Origin: CAYXDO01 sp964463485
GTDB taxonomy: Bacteria; Myxococcota; Kuafuiibacteriia; Kuafuiibacteriales; Kuafuiibacteriaceae
Reading direction: 5' to 3'
Assembly: GCA_964463485.1 (NCBI GenBank)
Contig: CAYXDO010000033.1
Span: 1 to 64,000 of the forward strand
Length of the DNA: 64,000 nucleotides
Both the position numbers and the translations under genes were made by a program. Of this stretch, positions 16,401 through 28,910 are shown in pieces; within the stretch, counting starts at the first letter, position 1, and every line of letters begins with the position of its first letter. The notes below the pieces were generated by a model that made no database searches, was not told the origin of the DNA, and saw only the letters and a list, made by a program, of their open reading frames with translations.

Positions 16401-18110
16401 AGCCTCCGTCATAGGGAAATATACGCGGCCCCGCTTCTCTCCCTCGGCGCGCAGTTGCTTCGACCGGACGAGCCGAGTGAGGAGTCGAGTGGCTTGGTCT
16501 TCGTTGACCCGGCACAGCTCCACCACGTCGGCACGCTTCACTCGTCCATGCTGCCGAGCGAAGTTTACGACGAGCAGCTCTTGCTGCGACCCGTCGAACC
16601 CGGTCTGAAGCGTGAAGGCAGCCCGTTTGCCCTCCGACGCATACAACGACGCGGACAAGGTGTACGTGCGTCCACGACCCGTACCTCGCGGTTGGACGAA
16701 ACCTCGCTCGACCAGAGCCTCCAACGTGCTCTTGGCGGCACCTTCATCTTTCTGAACAGCGGAAGCGATCTCGGCGGTCGTCACGTGGCGTCGTTCTCGG
16801 AGAACTGCGAGCGCGAGCAAGCTGTCGAGCGGCAGAGCGCCACGCGGCGAGCGCTCCTCTCCAACCACGAGCTTGAGAAACGCAAGATCGGCGGGAGAGG
16901 TCGCGATGCGAAGAACGACTCCGTCCGCGCTGGAACGAGAGTAATCGGGCCGGGCGCGTCCGTAGCGAAGGAGCCCGCGATAGATGAGATCGACTCCGCG
17001 TCCTGTGCGCTCCACGAGCCCGATGCGCTTCATGGCGTCCGCGAGACTCGGGTTTCGAGGGCGAGGTTCGGTAGTGAGTAGGTTCGCTAGCGTTACGCCG
17101 TGTACGAAGCCGCCGGGGCTGCTGATGACCAGGCTCTCGGCATCGAAACGTACGTGAACCGCACCGGTCTGCGCGTAGTCACGATGGACGAGGGCGTTCA
17201 ACACCCCTTCGCGGAAAGCGCGCCGGTCCACCAGCGGCACAGGCACGCGAAAGAGGCCCACTTGGACCTCCTCCTCGACGTTGATCGCCGTGAACGAGGT
17301 CTCCAGCCACTCGACGAGTCGGACCAGCGGTGTCCGGCGAAACTCGTTCGTACGAACGTCCTCGCCGTCGAGGACTTGGAAGGCGACCTCGTGCGTGGGC
17401 ACAAGCTCCCGCAAGCGAGCCTCTCGCCCGATCAACAGGAGTCCGGTGAGGGTCGGAACGCGGTGTTCCTCCCTGCGAACCGTGAGCCCGAGTGCGCCGT
17501 CTAACTCATCGTCAGCAAGTTGAAGCAGGGCGGCATCGCCGTTATTGGCTTCGATGAACTGCCGCAGACGCGCGCGCTCGGTTGGGTCGAGGTCGTCCAA
17601 CCTCGCGCCATCCACGGGACGCGAAGTCAGATCGGCCTGGAGGTGGCCTGCGCTCCAGAGCTTCCTCTCTTTGTCCGGAAAGTCGTGGAGCTTCTTCTTG
17701 TACGAGCCAACGCGGATGTAAGCCTCGCCCTTGAAGCGCACCGGCCGGGATCTCGCGGGGGGCACTTCGAGCATGACGACCCTGCCCTCCGGCAGCTCAA
17801 GCGTCGGATGAATCACGAGATCGATGCGCGGCTCAAGGAGGCGCAGGAGCCACGGCTCAAGGTCCTCGTTACCCTTCCCCTTCTGTGCTCTGAGGTCCAC
17901 GCGCGTGCCGACGACAACGTGCGTCCCGTTCTCGATCCCCCAAACCAGCCAGCCGCACGGCTGGTTGCAGAGCGCCGCGCCGTTGCTCAGCGCGGAGATG
18001 TACCCGCCAATCTCGTCAGGAGTGTCGTCGTTGTGCTTGAACTCAACCCACTCCGTCTCGTAAGGGAGACTGCAAAGCTGGAGGAGCTTGGCCTTCAGTG
18101 CCTCCGTCAT
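16395..18110 (-). CDS. AlbA_2-domain / HATPase_c_4 regulator-like protein (cargo 1)
   Basis: The product has 571 residues. The ATG at 18110 follows a good RBS (GGAGG, seven bases upstream). A longer frame to 18203 is rejected. The AlbA_2 domain occupies about 1-150: ETEWVEFKHNDDTPDEIGGY, GWLVWGIENGTHVVVGT and FKGEAYIRVGSYKKKL with the typical YIRxGS loop. The HATPase_c_4 block is FREGVLNALVHRDYAQTGAV. Two winged-helix-like segments follow. It is distantly related to the other AlbA_2 protein at 13.3-15.2 kb but not a recent duplicate. It lies immediately after pglX, where pglZ would be expected, and is the first of three cargo units in this slot. Role in defence or regulation is inferred from context. 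Confidence 0.78.
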   Translation of the reverse strand: MTEALKAKLLQLCSLPYETEWVEFKHNDDTPDEIGGYISALSNGAALCNQPCGWLVWGIENGTHVVVGTRVDLRAQKGKGNEDLEPWLLRLLEPRIDLVIHPTLELPEGRVVMLEVPPARSRPVRFKGEAYIRVGSYKKKLHDFPDKERKLWSAGHLQADLTSRPVDGARLDDLDPTERARLRQFIEANNGDAALLQLADDELDGALGLTVRREEHRVPTLTGLLLIGREARLRELVPTHEVAFQVLDGEDVRTNEFRRTPLVRLVEWLETSFTAINVEEEVQVGLFRVPVPLVDRRAFREGVLNALVHRDYAQTGAVHVRFDAESLVISSPGGFVHGVTLANLLTTEPRPRNPSLADAMKRIGLVERTGRGVDLIYRGLLRYGRARPDYSRSSADGVVLRIATSPADLAFLKLVVGEERSPRGALPLDSLLALAVLRERRHVTTAEIASAVQKDEGAAKSTLEALVERGFVQPRGTGRGRTYTLSASLYASEGKRAAFTLQTGFDGSQQELLVVNFARQHGRVKRADVVELCRVNEDQATRLLTRLVRSKQLRAEGEKRGRVYFPMTEAP

Positions 18111-18202
18111 CAGGCTACCTCCATGACCTGCTTCGCTTCGGCCCCGCACTGCCGCACTCCCGGCATGGGGGCTCGTCCGGACCTGCGGGGAAGCGGAGCC
18201 CA
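18111..18202 (-). other. 92-bp spacer between pglX and cargo 1
   Basis: This spacer contains only the RBS of the cargo-1 gene and a GC-rich stretch. It has no GCGGTTATC repeats and no pglZ start, unlike the other junctions in the slot. Confidence 0.6.
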
Positions 18203-22146
<3,944 letters not shown>

Positions 22147-22150
<4 letters not shown>

Positions 22151-22392
22151 GAGTCGGTGAGTATCCAGGTTTCGACGGAGAGGCCGGGAACGCGGCCGAA
22201 CGACCTCGCGTCACACGTCACCACTCTGTGGCCGTACGCGAGCGCGGAAGCCGCAATCATCAGGTCTCGCTCCCCGACCGAGATGCCCGCGGAGATGACC
22301 GGACTGTCCGCGATGGCCGACAGGGCGGTCGCGACCCTGCGGTTGCCGCGCTCGACGTGGACGAACACCGAGGTGTCGATCAGTGCTCCCAC
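22147..22392 (-). CDS. PIN-domain (VapC-like) protein, internally deleted
   Basis: The product has 81 residues against about 130 for VapC toxins. The first PIN Asp is present (LIDTSVFVHVERG, residues 4-16) and the C-terminal block is intact (GERDLMIAASALAYGHRVVTCDARSF), but the middle of the domain, with its conserved Glu region, is missing between VISAGISV and GERDLM. The deletion of about 45 residues keeps the frame. VapC proteins are Mg-dependent RNases that usually cut tRNA or rRNA. This one has probably lost full activity or acts as a shortened variant. It overlaps the antitoxin-like gene by 13 bp and pglX by 4 bp. Confidence 0.75.
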
Positions 22393-22658
22393 GAAGAGTC
22401 TCCCATGTCGGGCTGGTCACGAGCGATGTCTTCGAGGTCGGAGGCAAAGTCAGGGTCTCTCGCTGGCCCTTGCGAGAGCAGCGCAAGCAGCTCGGCTCCC
22501 GTGGTCGCGAGCGTGACGGGAGGGGCTGTGCCTTCGTGCTCGCCGGACTTCAGGGTGAGCACGATGACCTCGGCTTCGCCCCGCGGAAACGCATCGGGCA
22601 GCGTGAAGGTGACGCGGTGGTCGTCGGACACGTTCACCTTCAACTTGTGCGCTTGCAT
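22380..22658 (-). CDS. VapB-like antitoxin candidate
   Basis: The product has 92 residues from the ATG at 22658 (MQAHKLKVNVSDDHRVTFTL). A GTG two codons earlier is the alternative. The N-terminal segment resembles the beta-strand start of AbrB/Phd-type DNA-binding antitoxins (KLKVNVSDDHRVTFTLPDAF). The C-terminal tail is acidic (FASDLEDIARDQPDMGDSSW), a usual toxin-neutralising tail. It lies 24 bp after brxC and overlaps the PIN gene, an antitoxin-toxin order. Assignment rests on position and length rather than on a strong motif. Confidence 0.6.
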   Translation of the reverse strand: MQAHKLKVNVSDDHRVTFTLPDAFPRGEAEVIVLTLKSGEHEGTAPPVTLATTGAELLALLSQGPARDPDFASDLEDIARDQPDMGDSSWEH

Positions 22659-22682
22659 GGTCACGATTGTACTCCGTGTCAG

Positions 22683-25600
22683 TCAGACCAGCCGGACGCG
22701 GTTACCGCGGTCGAGCTGGGGACCGATGCGCTCCTCGAGCTCGGCGAAGAGGTCGCGGAGCTGTGCGCGGCTGGTGACTTCGCGGCCCCTGAGTTGCGAG
22801 TCGACCTTCACCACCGGCTTCACGTCTTTCTTGGACAGCTCCTCGTCGAGCAGATCGTTGGCGGTGTCTTCGGCCGTGGCGATGCGGCTGGAGAAGCGGT
22901 CGCGGACCTCAGCGAGCGTGGGGGCGATGGCCTCCGGGGTCGTGTCCACGAGCGCCTCGGTGACGGGTCGCAGGACCCGGTGGGACTGGTCTGGACCCAG
23001 GGTCTCGAACCCATTTCTGAGCTTCACGCGAGCGCGGGCGGCCTCGGCTTCGGCGTTTTGCTTGTTGAGTAGGTTCTTGCGGATCTCGCGGTAGCGTTCG
23101 CGGAGGCGCGTGAGCGCGGGGTCGAGCTGACTCAGCCCGCGCCAGGGCCGGTCGGCGACGAGTTGGTCCGCGAGCGCTCGTGCGTCGGCTTCGAGCCCAC
23201 CAAGATGCTCGACGGCGGTGAGTTGGGCAAGCTCATGGTCGCGCACGCGCACGGCAGCGCCGACGGCACGCACGGCTTCGTCGGTCAGCTCGCTGTAGAT
23301 GAGGCCGAGCTGCTCGGTGCCGTCGCGCAGGGCCTCGAGGTTGCGCTTCACGGCCACGACGGTGCGCTGGACCGCGCGGGACCGGAGGCTCTCCTCCAGG
23401 GCCTTGGCGAGCTTCTCCAGGGCCGCGGGCAGGGCCGGACGACCGGGCAGGTCGTTGAAGCGGCGCTCGACCTCACGCAGGCGCTCACGCTGACCGGGGA
23501 ACTGCAGGAACGCCGCGTCGGCGATGGCTTCGTCCTCGGGGTCGACGTTAACCTGCAGGTAAGTTTCGAAGAACTTCCGGATGGAGATGCGGTCCCGCTG
23601 GCTGACCTCACCTTCCAGAGCCGGGAAGAGCTCAGCTCGGCGGAAGTCACGGTCGCGGGTGAAGAGGTCGCGAGCGCCGGGGTCGGCGTGGGACGTGATG
23701 TCCTCACCTTGGTCCGGTCGCACGCGAACCTTCTTGCCGCGCAGCAGGCCCGCACAACACGCCTTCACCAAGTCAGGCGCGTAGCCGTAGGGCGGCGCGA
23801 TGAAGGTCGCGATGAGAGCCTGGCCCGTGAGCCCGCCCGCGGCTTGGACCTCCTGCACGATGCGCGACGGCAGCGGGCCGGCGCAGGTCGCGACGTACTT
23901 ACCGGCGTCGAGCGACAGGATACCCAGCCCGCTGTCCATGAACTTGGTAGACGGGCCGGTCAGCTCCTTTTCGAGGAGCTGCCCAAGCTCGCCGGGGGTC
24001 ACCGCGGTCTCGATGAAGTGCGGGTACAGGTCCGGAAGCACGCGGGTCGCGAGGGCGTGGAGCGCGCTGCCGAACGAGCCTCCTGAGTCCCGCGGGCGGA
24101 GCTGCTGGCCCCGGAAAAACACAGTACCTTCGAGGAAGGCTTCGTCCACGGCGCGCCGCACGCGGGCTTCGAGGTCCTCGAAGCGGGTCTCTTCGTCGAT
24201 GAGTAACCTGAGCTTCTCTCGGGTGAGTGACTCCCGACGGTTCTTGTAGCGCTCCAGCATCCGCTCGGAGCGCGCCAACTCCCGGGCGTGGCTCTCGAGC
24301 CCGGCAGACTCACCCACGAGCCACACGAGCCGGTTTTTGAGCAACTCATCGCTGCTCCGCTGCACCCAGGTGGCCTGGGACTTGTCGTCCTTTCGGCCGA
24401 GGAAGCGGAAGTCGACGGTGACCGTAGAGTCCTCGCGGGAGTCCTGGAGCTTCTCGTCGTTGGCGTGGCGGCCGTCCGAGAACCGCAACGCCCACGGGAA
24501 GCTGCGGCCCCGCCAGCGCGGGCGCTCCTGCATGGCTCCGACCGAGCCCTTGAGCGCGTCCTGCACGAGCTTGCTGATGTGCTCGCCGGTCACACCTATG
24601 TCTTCACGCTCCCGCTGCCACTCCTGACCAGCGGAGCTTTGAATCTTGTACCCTTGCTTCTCTGAGTACGAGAGCAAGTTGAGTGTCTTGAGCTTCTCCA
24701 GCGCCTCGGTCACCGCCGGGAGACAATTGCCTTCGCCAAGCTGTGAATAGAGGGTCTGGGCGATGAGCTGCGCCTTTGTCGGCGTCTGCTCCTGGATGAG
24801 CTCGAGGAGCGCGACGGCTTTGGCAACACGCTGAGCAAGTAAGTCTTCGCGGACCTCGGGGTGGCTGAAGATGCGCGCGAGCGTGGTCTGCACGTCCGCG
24901 TCGAGAGCCGAGTGCTGCACCTCGAAGATGGCGTCGAGCGTGACCAGGGCGCCCACGTCCCGGTCGGCGAGCTTCTGCTCGCGGAACAGCTCACCGAGAA
25001 GCTGCAAGAGGCCGCGGATGGCGTGGTCGTCGCCTTGGATTCTCGTCGAACGAGTACGGAGGCTCGACGTGATGGACATGAGTAGGTCTACGTGACCCGG
25101 CACCATCGGGTAGACTTCGATGAAGTCCTCTTCAGTGATGTCCTCGCACGCGAACCCATGCAGCTTCAGGTCGCCGCGGTGCTTCTGAAAAAGCTCGCGC
25201 AGCACGGCTTCGCGCTCCGGGCGTTTCTCGAGCAGCCGCTTGTGGACGACGTCGCGAATGTTGGTGGACGCCAGGTGGACACGGAGCTGCGGCGGGAAGC
25301 GGTCCTTGAGCTTGCCAAGCACGTGAGCCTCGGCTTGGTCTTCGAGCTTCTGCTGGCCCGTCGCGAAGAGCCACACGACGCCCTTCATCTTCTGCCCCAG
25401 CTCGCTGACGAAGCTCTGGAGCTTCAACATCCGGGCTTCGTCTTGATGGACGTACTGCGAGACTTCGTCGACGACGACGAAGAGTGTCCGGCCCTCGGCG
25501 CGCACGGCCATCATAGCCTCGATGGCCGCGACGACCTCACGAACGCTCGTGCCTTCGCCGGTGCGTGAGCCTGCCCGGCTGTCAATCCAGTCCGTGGGAC

Positions 25601-26306
25601 TCAGGTACCGCTCGGGCTCGAGGACACTGAGCACGTGGGAGAAGTGGTCGTCGGCCCGCTCCTCTTCTTTGGCCTGCGCCCACGGCTTGCGCAGGACTTT
25701 GGAGGCGGTGGCTTCGAACTCAGACCACGCTCCGTCGCGTTCGAGCTTCAGCTCGTGGTCGGCGACGAGGTTCGACTTGCTGCAGTAGCCGAGGCGCACC
25801 TGGACCTGGCGGAGCACGGCCGAGTGAATGTGCTCATTGTCGCGGGCGACGCCGCCGATGTCGAACACGACGGCCATTGGGTTCACGCGCTTAACGAGCG
25901 CGTTCCAAGCCTCGACCAACTCCATGCGGCGGGGTGAGTCGTCCCGGGCCTGCAGCGCGTCCGAGAGGGTGGTTCCGTCCGGTAAGACTACGCCGTCGAG
26001 GGCGAGACCGAGGAGCTTCGCGAACGACGACTTACCGGAGCCGTAAAAACCGGACATCCAGCTCGCGGGCAGCTCGGGTCCCGACCTCTTGTTCAACTCG
26101 ACGGTGATTCCGCGCAGGAGCTGAACGAACTGCTCGTGGATGCCGCTCTTGACCCGGCGGTAACGGGGGTCGGTCTCGGGATAGCCGCCCGTGACGATGT
26201 ACTCGCTGACTTCGGCAGCGAGCTTCGCGGGGCTCTGTTCGTGAAAGTACACGACCGGCGGGATGTCGCGAGTGACGTCATGCTGAAATAGCTCGTGTAC
26301 TTTCAT
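22683..26306 (-). CDS. brxC: BREX ATPase BrxC
   Basis: The product has 1,207 residues from the ATG at 26306 (MKVHELFQHDVTRDIPPVVY). The longer frame into brxB is rejected. The opening matches BrxC/PglY proteins, which start by binding a 'VHELF..D..R.I..V..' element. Walker A GFYGSGKS lies at 86-93 and a Walker B-like FVVVDEVSQYVHQDEARMLK near residues 270-290. Long coiled regions make up the rest. BrxC is the large AAA+ protein essential for BREX exclusion and methylation. It lies 7 bp after brxB in the same operon. No truncation was seen. Confidence 0.93.
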   Translation of the reverse strand: MKVHELFQHDVTRDIPPVVYFHEQSPAKLAAEVSEYIVTGGYPETDPRYRRVKSGIHEQFVQLLRGITVELNKRSGPELPASWMSGFYGSGKSSFAKLLGLALDGVVLPDGTTLSDALQARDDSPRRMELVEAWNALVKRVNPMAVVFDIGGVARDNEHIHSAVLRQVQVRLGYCSKSNLVADHELKLERDGAWSEFEATASKVLRKPWAQAKEEERADDHFSHVLSVLEPERYLSPTDWIDSRAGSRTGEGTSVREVVAAIEAMMAVRAEGRTLFVVVDEVSQYVHQDEARMLKLQSFVSELGQKMKGVVWLFATGQQKLEDQAEAHVLGKLKDRFPPQLRVHLASTNIRDVVHKRLLEKRPEREAVLRELFQKHRGDLKLHGFACEDITEEDFIEVYPMVPGHVDLLMSITSSLRTRSTRIQGDDHAIRGLLQLLGELFREQKLADRDVGALVTLDAIFEVQHSALDADVQTTLARIFSHPEVREDLLAQRVAKAVALLELIQEQTPTKAQLIAQTLYSQLGEGNCLPAVTEALEKLKTLNLLSYSEKQGYKIQSSAGQEWQREREDIGVTGEHISKLVQDALKGSVGAMQERPRWRGRSFPWALRFSDGRHANDEKLQDSREDSTVTVDFRFLGRKDDKSQATWVQRSSDELLKNRLVWLVGESAGLESHARELARSERMLERYKNRRESLTREKLRLLIDEETRFEDLEARVRRAVDEAFLEGTVFFRGQQLRPRDSGGSFGSALHALATRVLPDLYPHFIETAVTPGELGQLLEKELTGPSTKFMDSGLGILSLDAGKYVATCAGPLPSRIVQEVQAAGGLTGQALIATFIAPPYGYAPDLVKACCAGLLRGKKVRVRPDQGEDITSHADPGARDLFTRDRDFRRAELFPALEGEVSQRDRISIRKFFETYLQVNVDPEDEAIADAAFLQFPGQRERLREVERRFNDLPGRPALPAALEKLAKALEESLRSRAVQRTVVAVKRNLEALRDGTEQLGLIYSELTDEAVRAVGAAVRVRDHELAQLTAVEHLGGLEADARALADQLVADRPWRGLSQLDPALTRLRERYREIRKNLLNKQNAEAEAARARVKLRNGFETLGPDQSHRVLRPVTEALVDTTPEAIAPTLAEVRDRFSSRIATAEDTANDLLDEELSKKDVKPVVKVDSQLRGREVTSRAQLRDLFAELEERIGPQLDRGNRVRLV

Positions 26307-26313
26307 CGTGACC

Positions 26314-26952
26314 TCACGGATAGATGCGGGGGCGGTAATCGCGGTCGGCGGGTAGCTCGCCCATGAACGAGAGCGCCGTCGTGTCCTTGCGCTCGCCGGG
26401 GTACAGCAAGACGACGGGGATGTTTCGGGTCTTGCCGTCGATGTGCTTGAGCAACGCAGACGAGCGGAAGAATGGGTACAGCGCGCCGGCGCGGCCGATG
26501 AGTACGAGCGTGTTGTCGGCTTGGTCGGGGTGGGCGTCGGAGAAGTCACCGATGAGCCTGGCTACGTCGGCGGCGAGCCCTTCGGGGCCTTCGATGTGCG
26601 GGCCGATCTTGTCGCGGACATGAGCCAGCGCGCGCTCGGGGTCCTTCTCGTAGAGGCGTCTCTCGCGGGCTACGAGGGCCGCGAGGTTGTCCGCGCCGGT
26701 CGCACGGATGCGGTCGAGCAAGAGCTTCTGGAGTGAGATGGGAAGCACGTTCCAGCCGTTGGCGCGCAGCTCGTCGGAGAGTCGCCTGATTTGCTGGCGG
26801 AGCTTGAACTCGTCGGCGGGGCGGTACGGCAAGATCGCGAAGCGATAGTTCCGCATCGTGCTGATTTGCGGACCGCCTTCGGCCAGCAAGTCCCGGCGCA
26901 GGGCTGCGACGGCCTCGTCGAGCGACGCTTGCTGAAACAAGGGCTCGGTCAT
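26314..26952 (-). CDS. brxB: BREX protein BrxB (DUF1788)
   Basis: The product has 212 residues from the ATG at 26952, which overlaps the brxA stop by ATGA. Extended frames upstream are shadows of brxA. Family features are NYRFAILPYRPADEFKLRQQ and the late block VLIGRAGALYPFFRSSALLK, followed by PVVLLYPGE, as in DUF1788 proteins. BrxB is a small core BREX component required for function in studied type 1 systems. Its biochemical role is not known. Position between brxA and brxC is canonical. Confidence 0.9.
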   Translation of the reverse strand: MTEPLFQQASLDEAVAALRRDLLAEGGPQISTMRNYRFAILPYRPADEFKLRQQIRRLSDELRANGWNVLPISLQKLLLDRIRATGADNLAALVARERRLYEKDPERALAHVRDKIGPHIEGPEGLAADVARLIGDFSDAHPDQADNTLVLIGRAGALYPFFRSSALLKHIDGKTRNIPVVLLYPGERKDTTALSFMGELPADRDYRPRIYP

Positions 26953-27770
26953 TGCGAAGCATCCCCGTGTTCCCCCTGTTGGAGCGGCGCGACGACAAGC
27001 GGGGACAGCGTCGCCTCTGCCCACGCGCTCAAGGTCGGGCGTGCCCAATGGAATTCGAAGAGCGCGCCCATGCGGCGGTATTCGAGGCCGTCGAGCTTCG
27101 ACAGTCGCTGGTCGAGGAAGGCGTCGGTGAGTCCGACGGACCGGAGGTATGGGTTGTCGAGGTGAGTTCCCTCGAAGCGAGTCTGCTGAAGGACCCGGAG
27201 CAAGTATGCGAGCGCGAGGTCGGTGACCTTCGGAAACGGGAACGTGCGGGGATCGCGCCGAGGAGAGATCAAGCCGGCCTCGGAGGCTGCGGACAGGAGC
27301 TTCTGCGCGTACTGGACGTACGTCGCCTCGGCCCACTTGTCGGGGTACTCACTTTTGACCCATCGAAGCACGACGTCGCGGTCGACGCGAGGCTCGCGCA
27401 TGGCCCGGCGCTCGACGAGGAACGTGCTGGTGAAGCGGCGGTACATCGGGTCGCTGAGTTGGAGGTGCCAGTGACAGACGAGCTGCCGGGTTGGCGCGTC
27501 CATGTTGGTCCAGCGGCGCAGCGCGGCGAGCGCGTCAGGGAAGGCGTCGTAGCGCTCGGCAAAGTTCGCGAGAATGAATCGAACGCGGTAGAGGCTCTTC
27601 GACCCGAACCACCGCTGCTCAAAGGCCTGCATCGCGCGCTGGGTACGAGGTACGGCCGGCTCGACATGTTGCCAATAGGAGCGCGATTCTTCGACGCCAA
27701 GCGCGAGCCGAAGAATTCGAGCGTGCAGCTCGGTGACCTCGGCAGGCTGCGGCGTCGACTCCGGGCTCAC
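26949..27770 (-). CDS. brxA: BREX protein BrxA (DUF1819)
   Basis: The product has 273 residues from a GTG at 27770 that overlaps the brxE stop by GTGA. DUF1819 features are present: a helical N-terminus with SLYRVRFILANFAERYDAFP, LVCHWHLQLSDPMYRRFTST, and a winged-helix-like C-terminal half (KVTDLALAYLLRVLQQTRFE). BrxA resembles NusB-like RNA-binding proteins and has been reported to bind DNA in other BREX systems. It is the second gene of the operon here. No key block is missing. Confidence 0.9.
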   Translation of the reverse strand: MSPESTPQPAEVTELHARILRLALGVEESRSYWQHVEPAVPRTQRAMQAFEQRWFGSKSLYRVRFILANFAERYDAFPDALAALRRWTNMDAPTRQLVCHWHLQLSDPMYRRFTSTFLVERRAMREPRVDRDVVLRWVKSEYPDKWAEATYVQYAQKLLSAASEAGLISPRRDPRTFPFPKVTDLALAYLLRVLQQTRFEGTHLDNPYLRSVGLTDAFLDQRLSKLDGLEYRRMGALFEFHWARPTLSAWAEATLSPLVVAPLQQGEHGDASQ

Positions 27771-28321
27771 GGCGCGACCTTGAAGAACGGGGCGGGGTAG
27801 GCTTCGGTGAACGGCACGAGGCCTGCGGCAAGTCGTCGCGCGAGCACGAAGGGCTCGGACGGCGCGGTGCCACGGAGCTGCCGGCCGCCGGGGACCACCG
27901 TGAAGGGCTCCTGGCCGGGCGCGGTCAGAGCTGTCGCGACAGCGGCCTTCTCGAACTTGGAGCCGAGCGGGAACGGGAACCGCAGCACGTCGGCGGGCGT
28001 TCGGCCCGTGCGCTTGTGGGCGAGGAGCCGGTCGGCGAGCTGCTCGTCGAGGTCGAAGCCGAGGAAGAACAGCGTCCGCACGAGGTCGGGCTCGGCCATC
28101 TTCTTTCGGCCCTTCTCGTCCACGCGGCGGGCGGCTTCACGGACCGCGTCGAGCGCGGCCCAGGCGTGCGTGCGCGGCGCGAGGCGCAGGAAGAAATCGC
28201 CGCCGCCGGCTTCGTCGACGAGGTCGGTGTCCCACCAGCCGAGCCGCTTCGGGTCCGAGCGTCCTTCGCCTGCCCACGCAATCGCGAACTGCAAGGCCAA
28301 GATGTCGTCGAGCGCTTGCAT
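27767..28321 (-). CDS. brxE: BREX-6 protein BrxE
   Basis: The product has 184 residues from an ATG at 28321 (a GTG one codon earlier is possible). It contains ALQFAIAWAGEGRSDPKRLG followed by WWDTDLVDEAGGGDFFLRLA and a C-terminal LRGTAPSEPFVLARRL. This matches the small BrxE protein that opens type 6 BREX operons and, with brxA next, fixes the system type. The function of BrxE is unknown. It is the first gene of the long minus-strand operon. The upstream 460 bp contains no other gene and should hold the promoter, though I see no convincing -35/-10 pair. Confidence 0.85.
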   Translation of the reverse strand: MQALDDILALQFAIAWAGEGRSDPKRLGWWDTDLVDEAGGGDFFLRLAPRTHAWAALDAVREAARRVDEKGRKKMAEPDLVRTLFFLGFDLDEQLADRLLAHKRTGRTPADVLRFPFPLGSKFEKAAVATALTAPGQEPFTVVPGGRQLRGTAPSEPFVLARRLAAGLVPFTEAYPAPFFKVAP

Positions 28322-28640
28322 CACCCCGAGGCGTCTTAGCGCGAGGCAACGCGCGCGTAAAGGGCGCCAGGGTTGAGCGTGCCCTTGTTCGTCCAGCTCG
28401 ACGAAGCGAGCGTTGCCTTGGGCCCGTCAAAGAATTACTGGCTCGAGCTGGCCTCCGGTGGCTCCGCGGAAAGAATGGGAATGCTGTACAGATCAACCGG
28501 GCTTGAGATTCATTCCCCGCCCAAGAAGTATTGCCTATGCCTGCCTGTCCGTTCCGTGTCCGCTCGGTGGGTTGTGGACGGAATCCTGTCCCGCCGTAGG
28601 AATCGGGTATGATGAATATTCTCCACTTCTCCGCTGGCCG

Positions 28641-28781
28641 GCGTGAGCGTGAGCGTCAACCGTGGGCGTGGACGTGGACGATTTCGTGGAGGTGGGCGAG
28701 AAAGCGAGAAACGTGGGCGTGGACGTGGACGATTCGGAATGATATTTTCGAGCACGAACGAGCACGAGCACGAACGAGCAC
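28641..28781. repeat. short tandem repeats next to the island border
   Basis: A 23-bp unit beginning CGTGGGCGTGGACGTGGACG occurs at 28661 and again at 28712, identical and 51 bp apart, preceded by GTGAGC repeats. A second tract of GAGCAC/GAAC units covers about 28750-28781. The tract ends exactly where the truncated gene copy begins. Confidence 0.8.
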
Positions 28782-28896
28782 GGTGGAATGATCGCGTCTC
28801 GCAGGAGGGCCCACCACTCGGTCGTCATTTTATAGCCGCGACGCCGGACCCTCAGGTGACCAGCAGGTCGCTCACGGACGTTCGGAAACTCATCGA
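28782..28896 (-). pseudogene. direct repeat, right copy: 5' fragment of the membrane-protein gene
   Basis: This copy reads MSFRTSVSDLLVT and then stops, because a 13-bp deletion relative to 4364-4491 shifts the frame. Beyond it the nucleotide match continues to codon 41, where the simple repeats begin. The aligned part has 111 of 115 identical bases. It is a non-functional relic that marks the right end of the island. Confidence 0.9.
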
Positions 28897-28910
28897 GCGG
28901 CCCCAGATCG

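Larger units (their letters stand above)
28322..28910. other. 589-bp intergenic region at the right border of the BREX island
   Basis: No gene is supported. From left to right it holds the upstream region of brxE, a GC-rich simple-repeat tract (28641-28783), and the truncated direct-repeat copy (28782-28896). The stop of the next gene lies at 28911. Confidence 0.7.
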
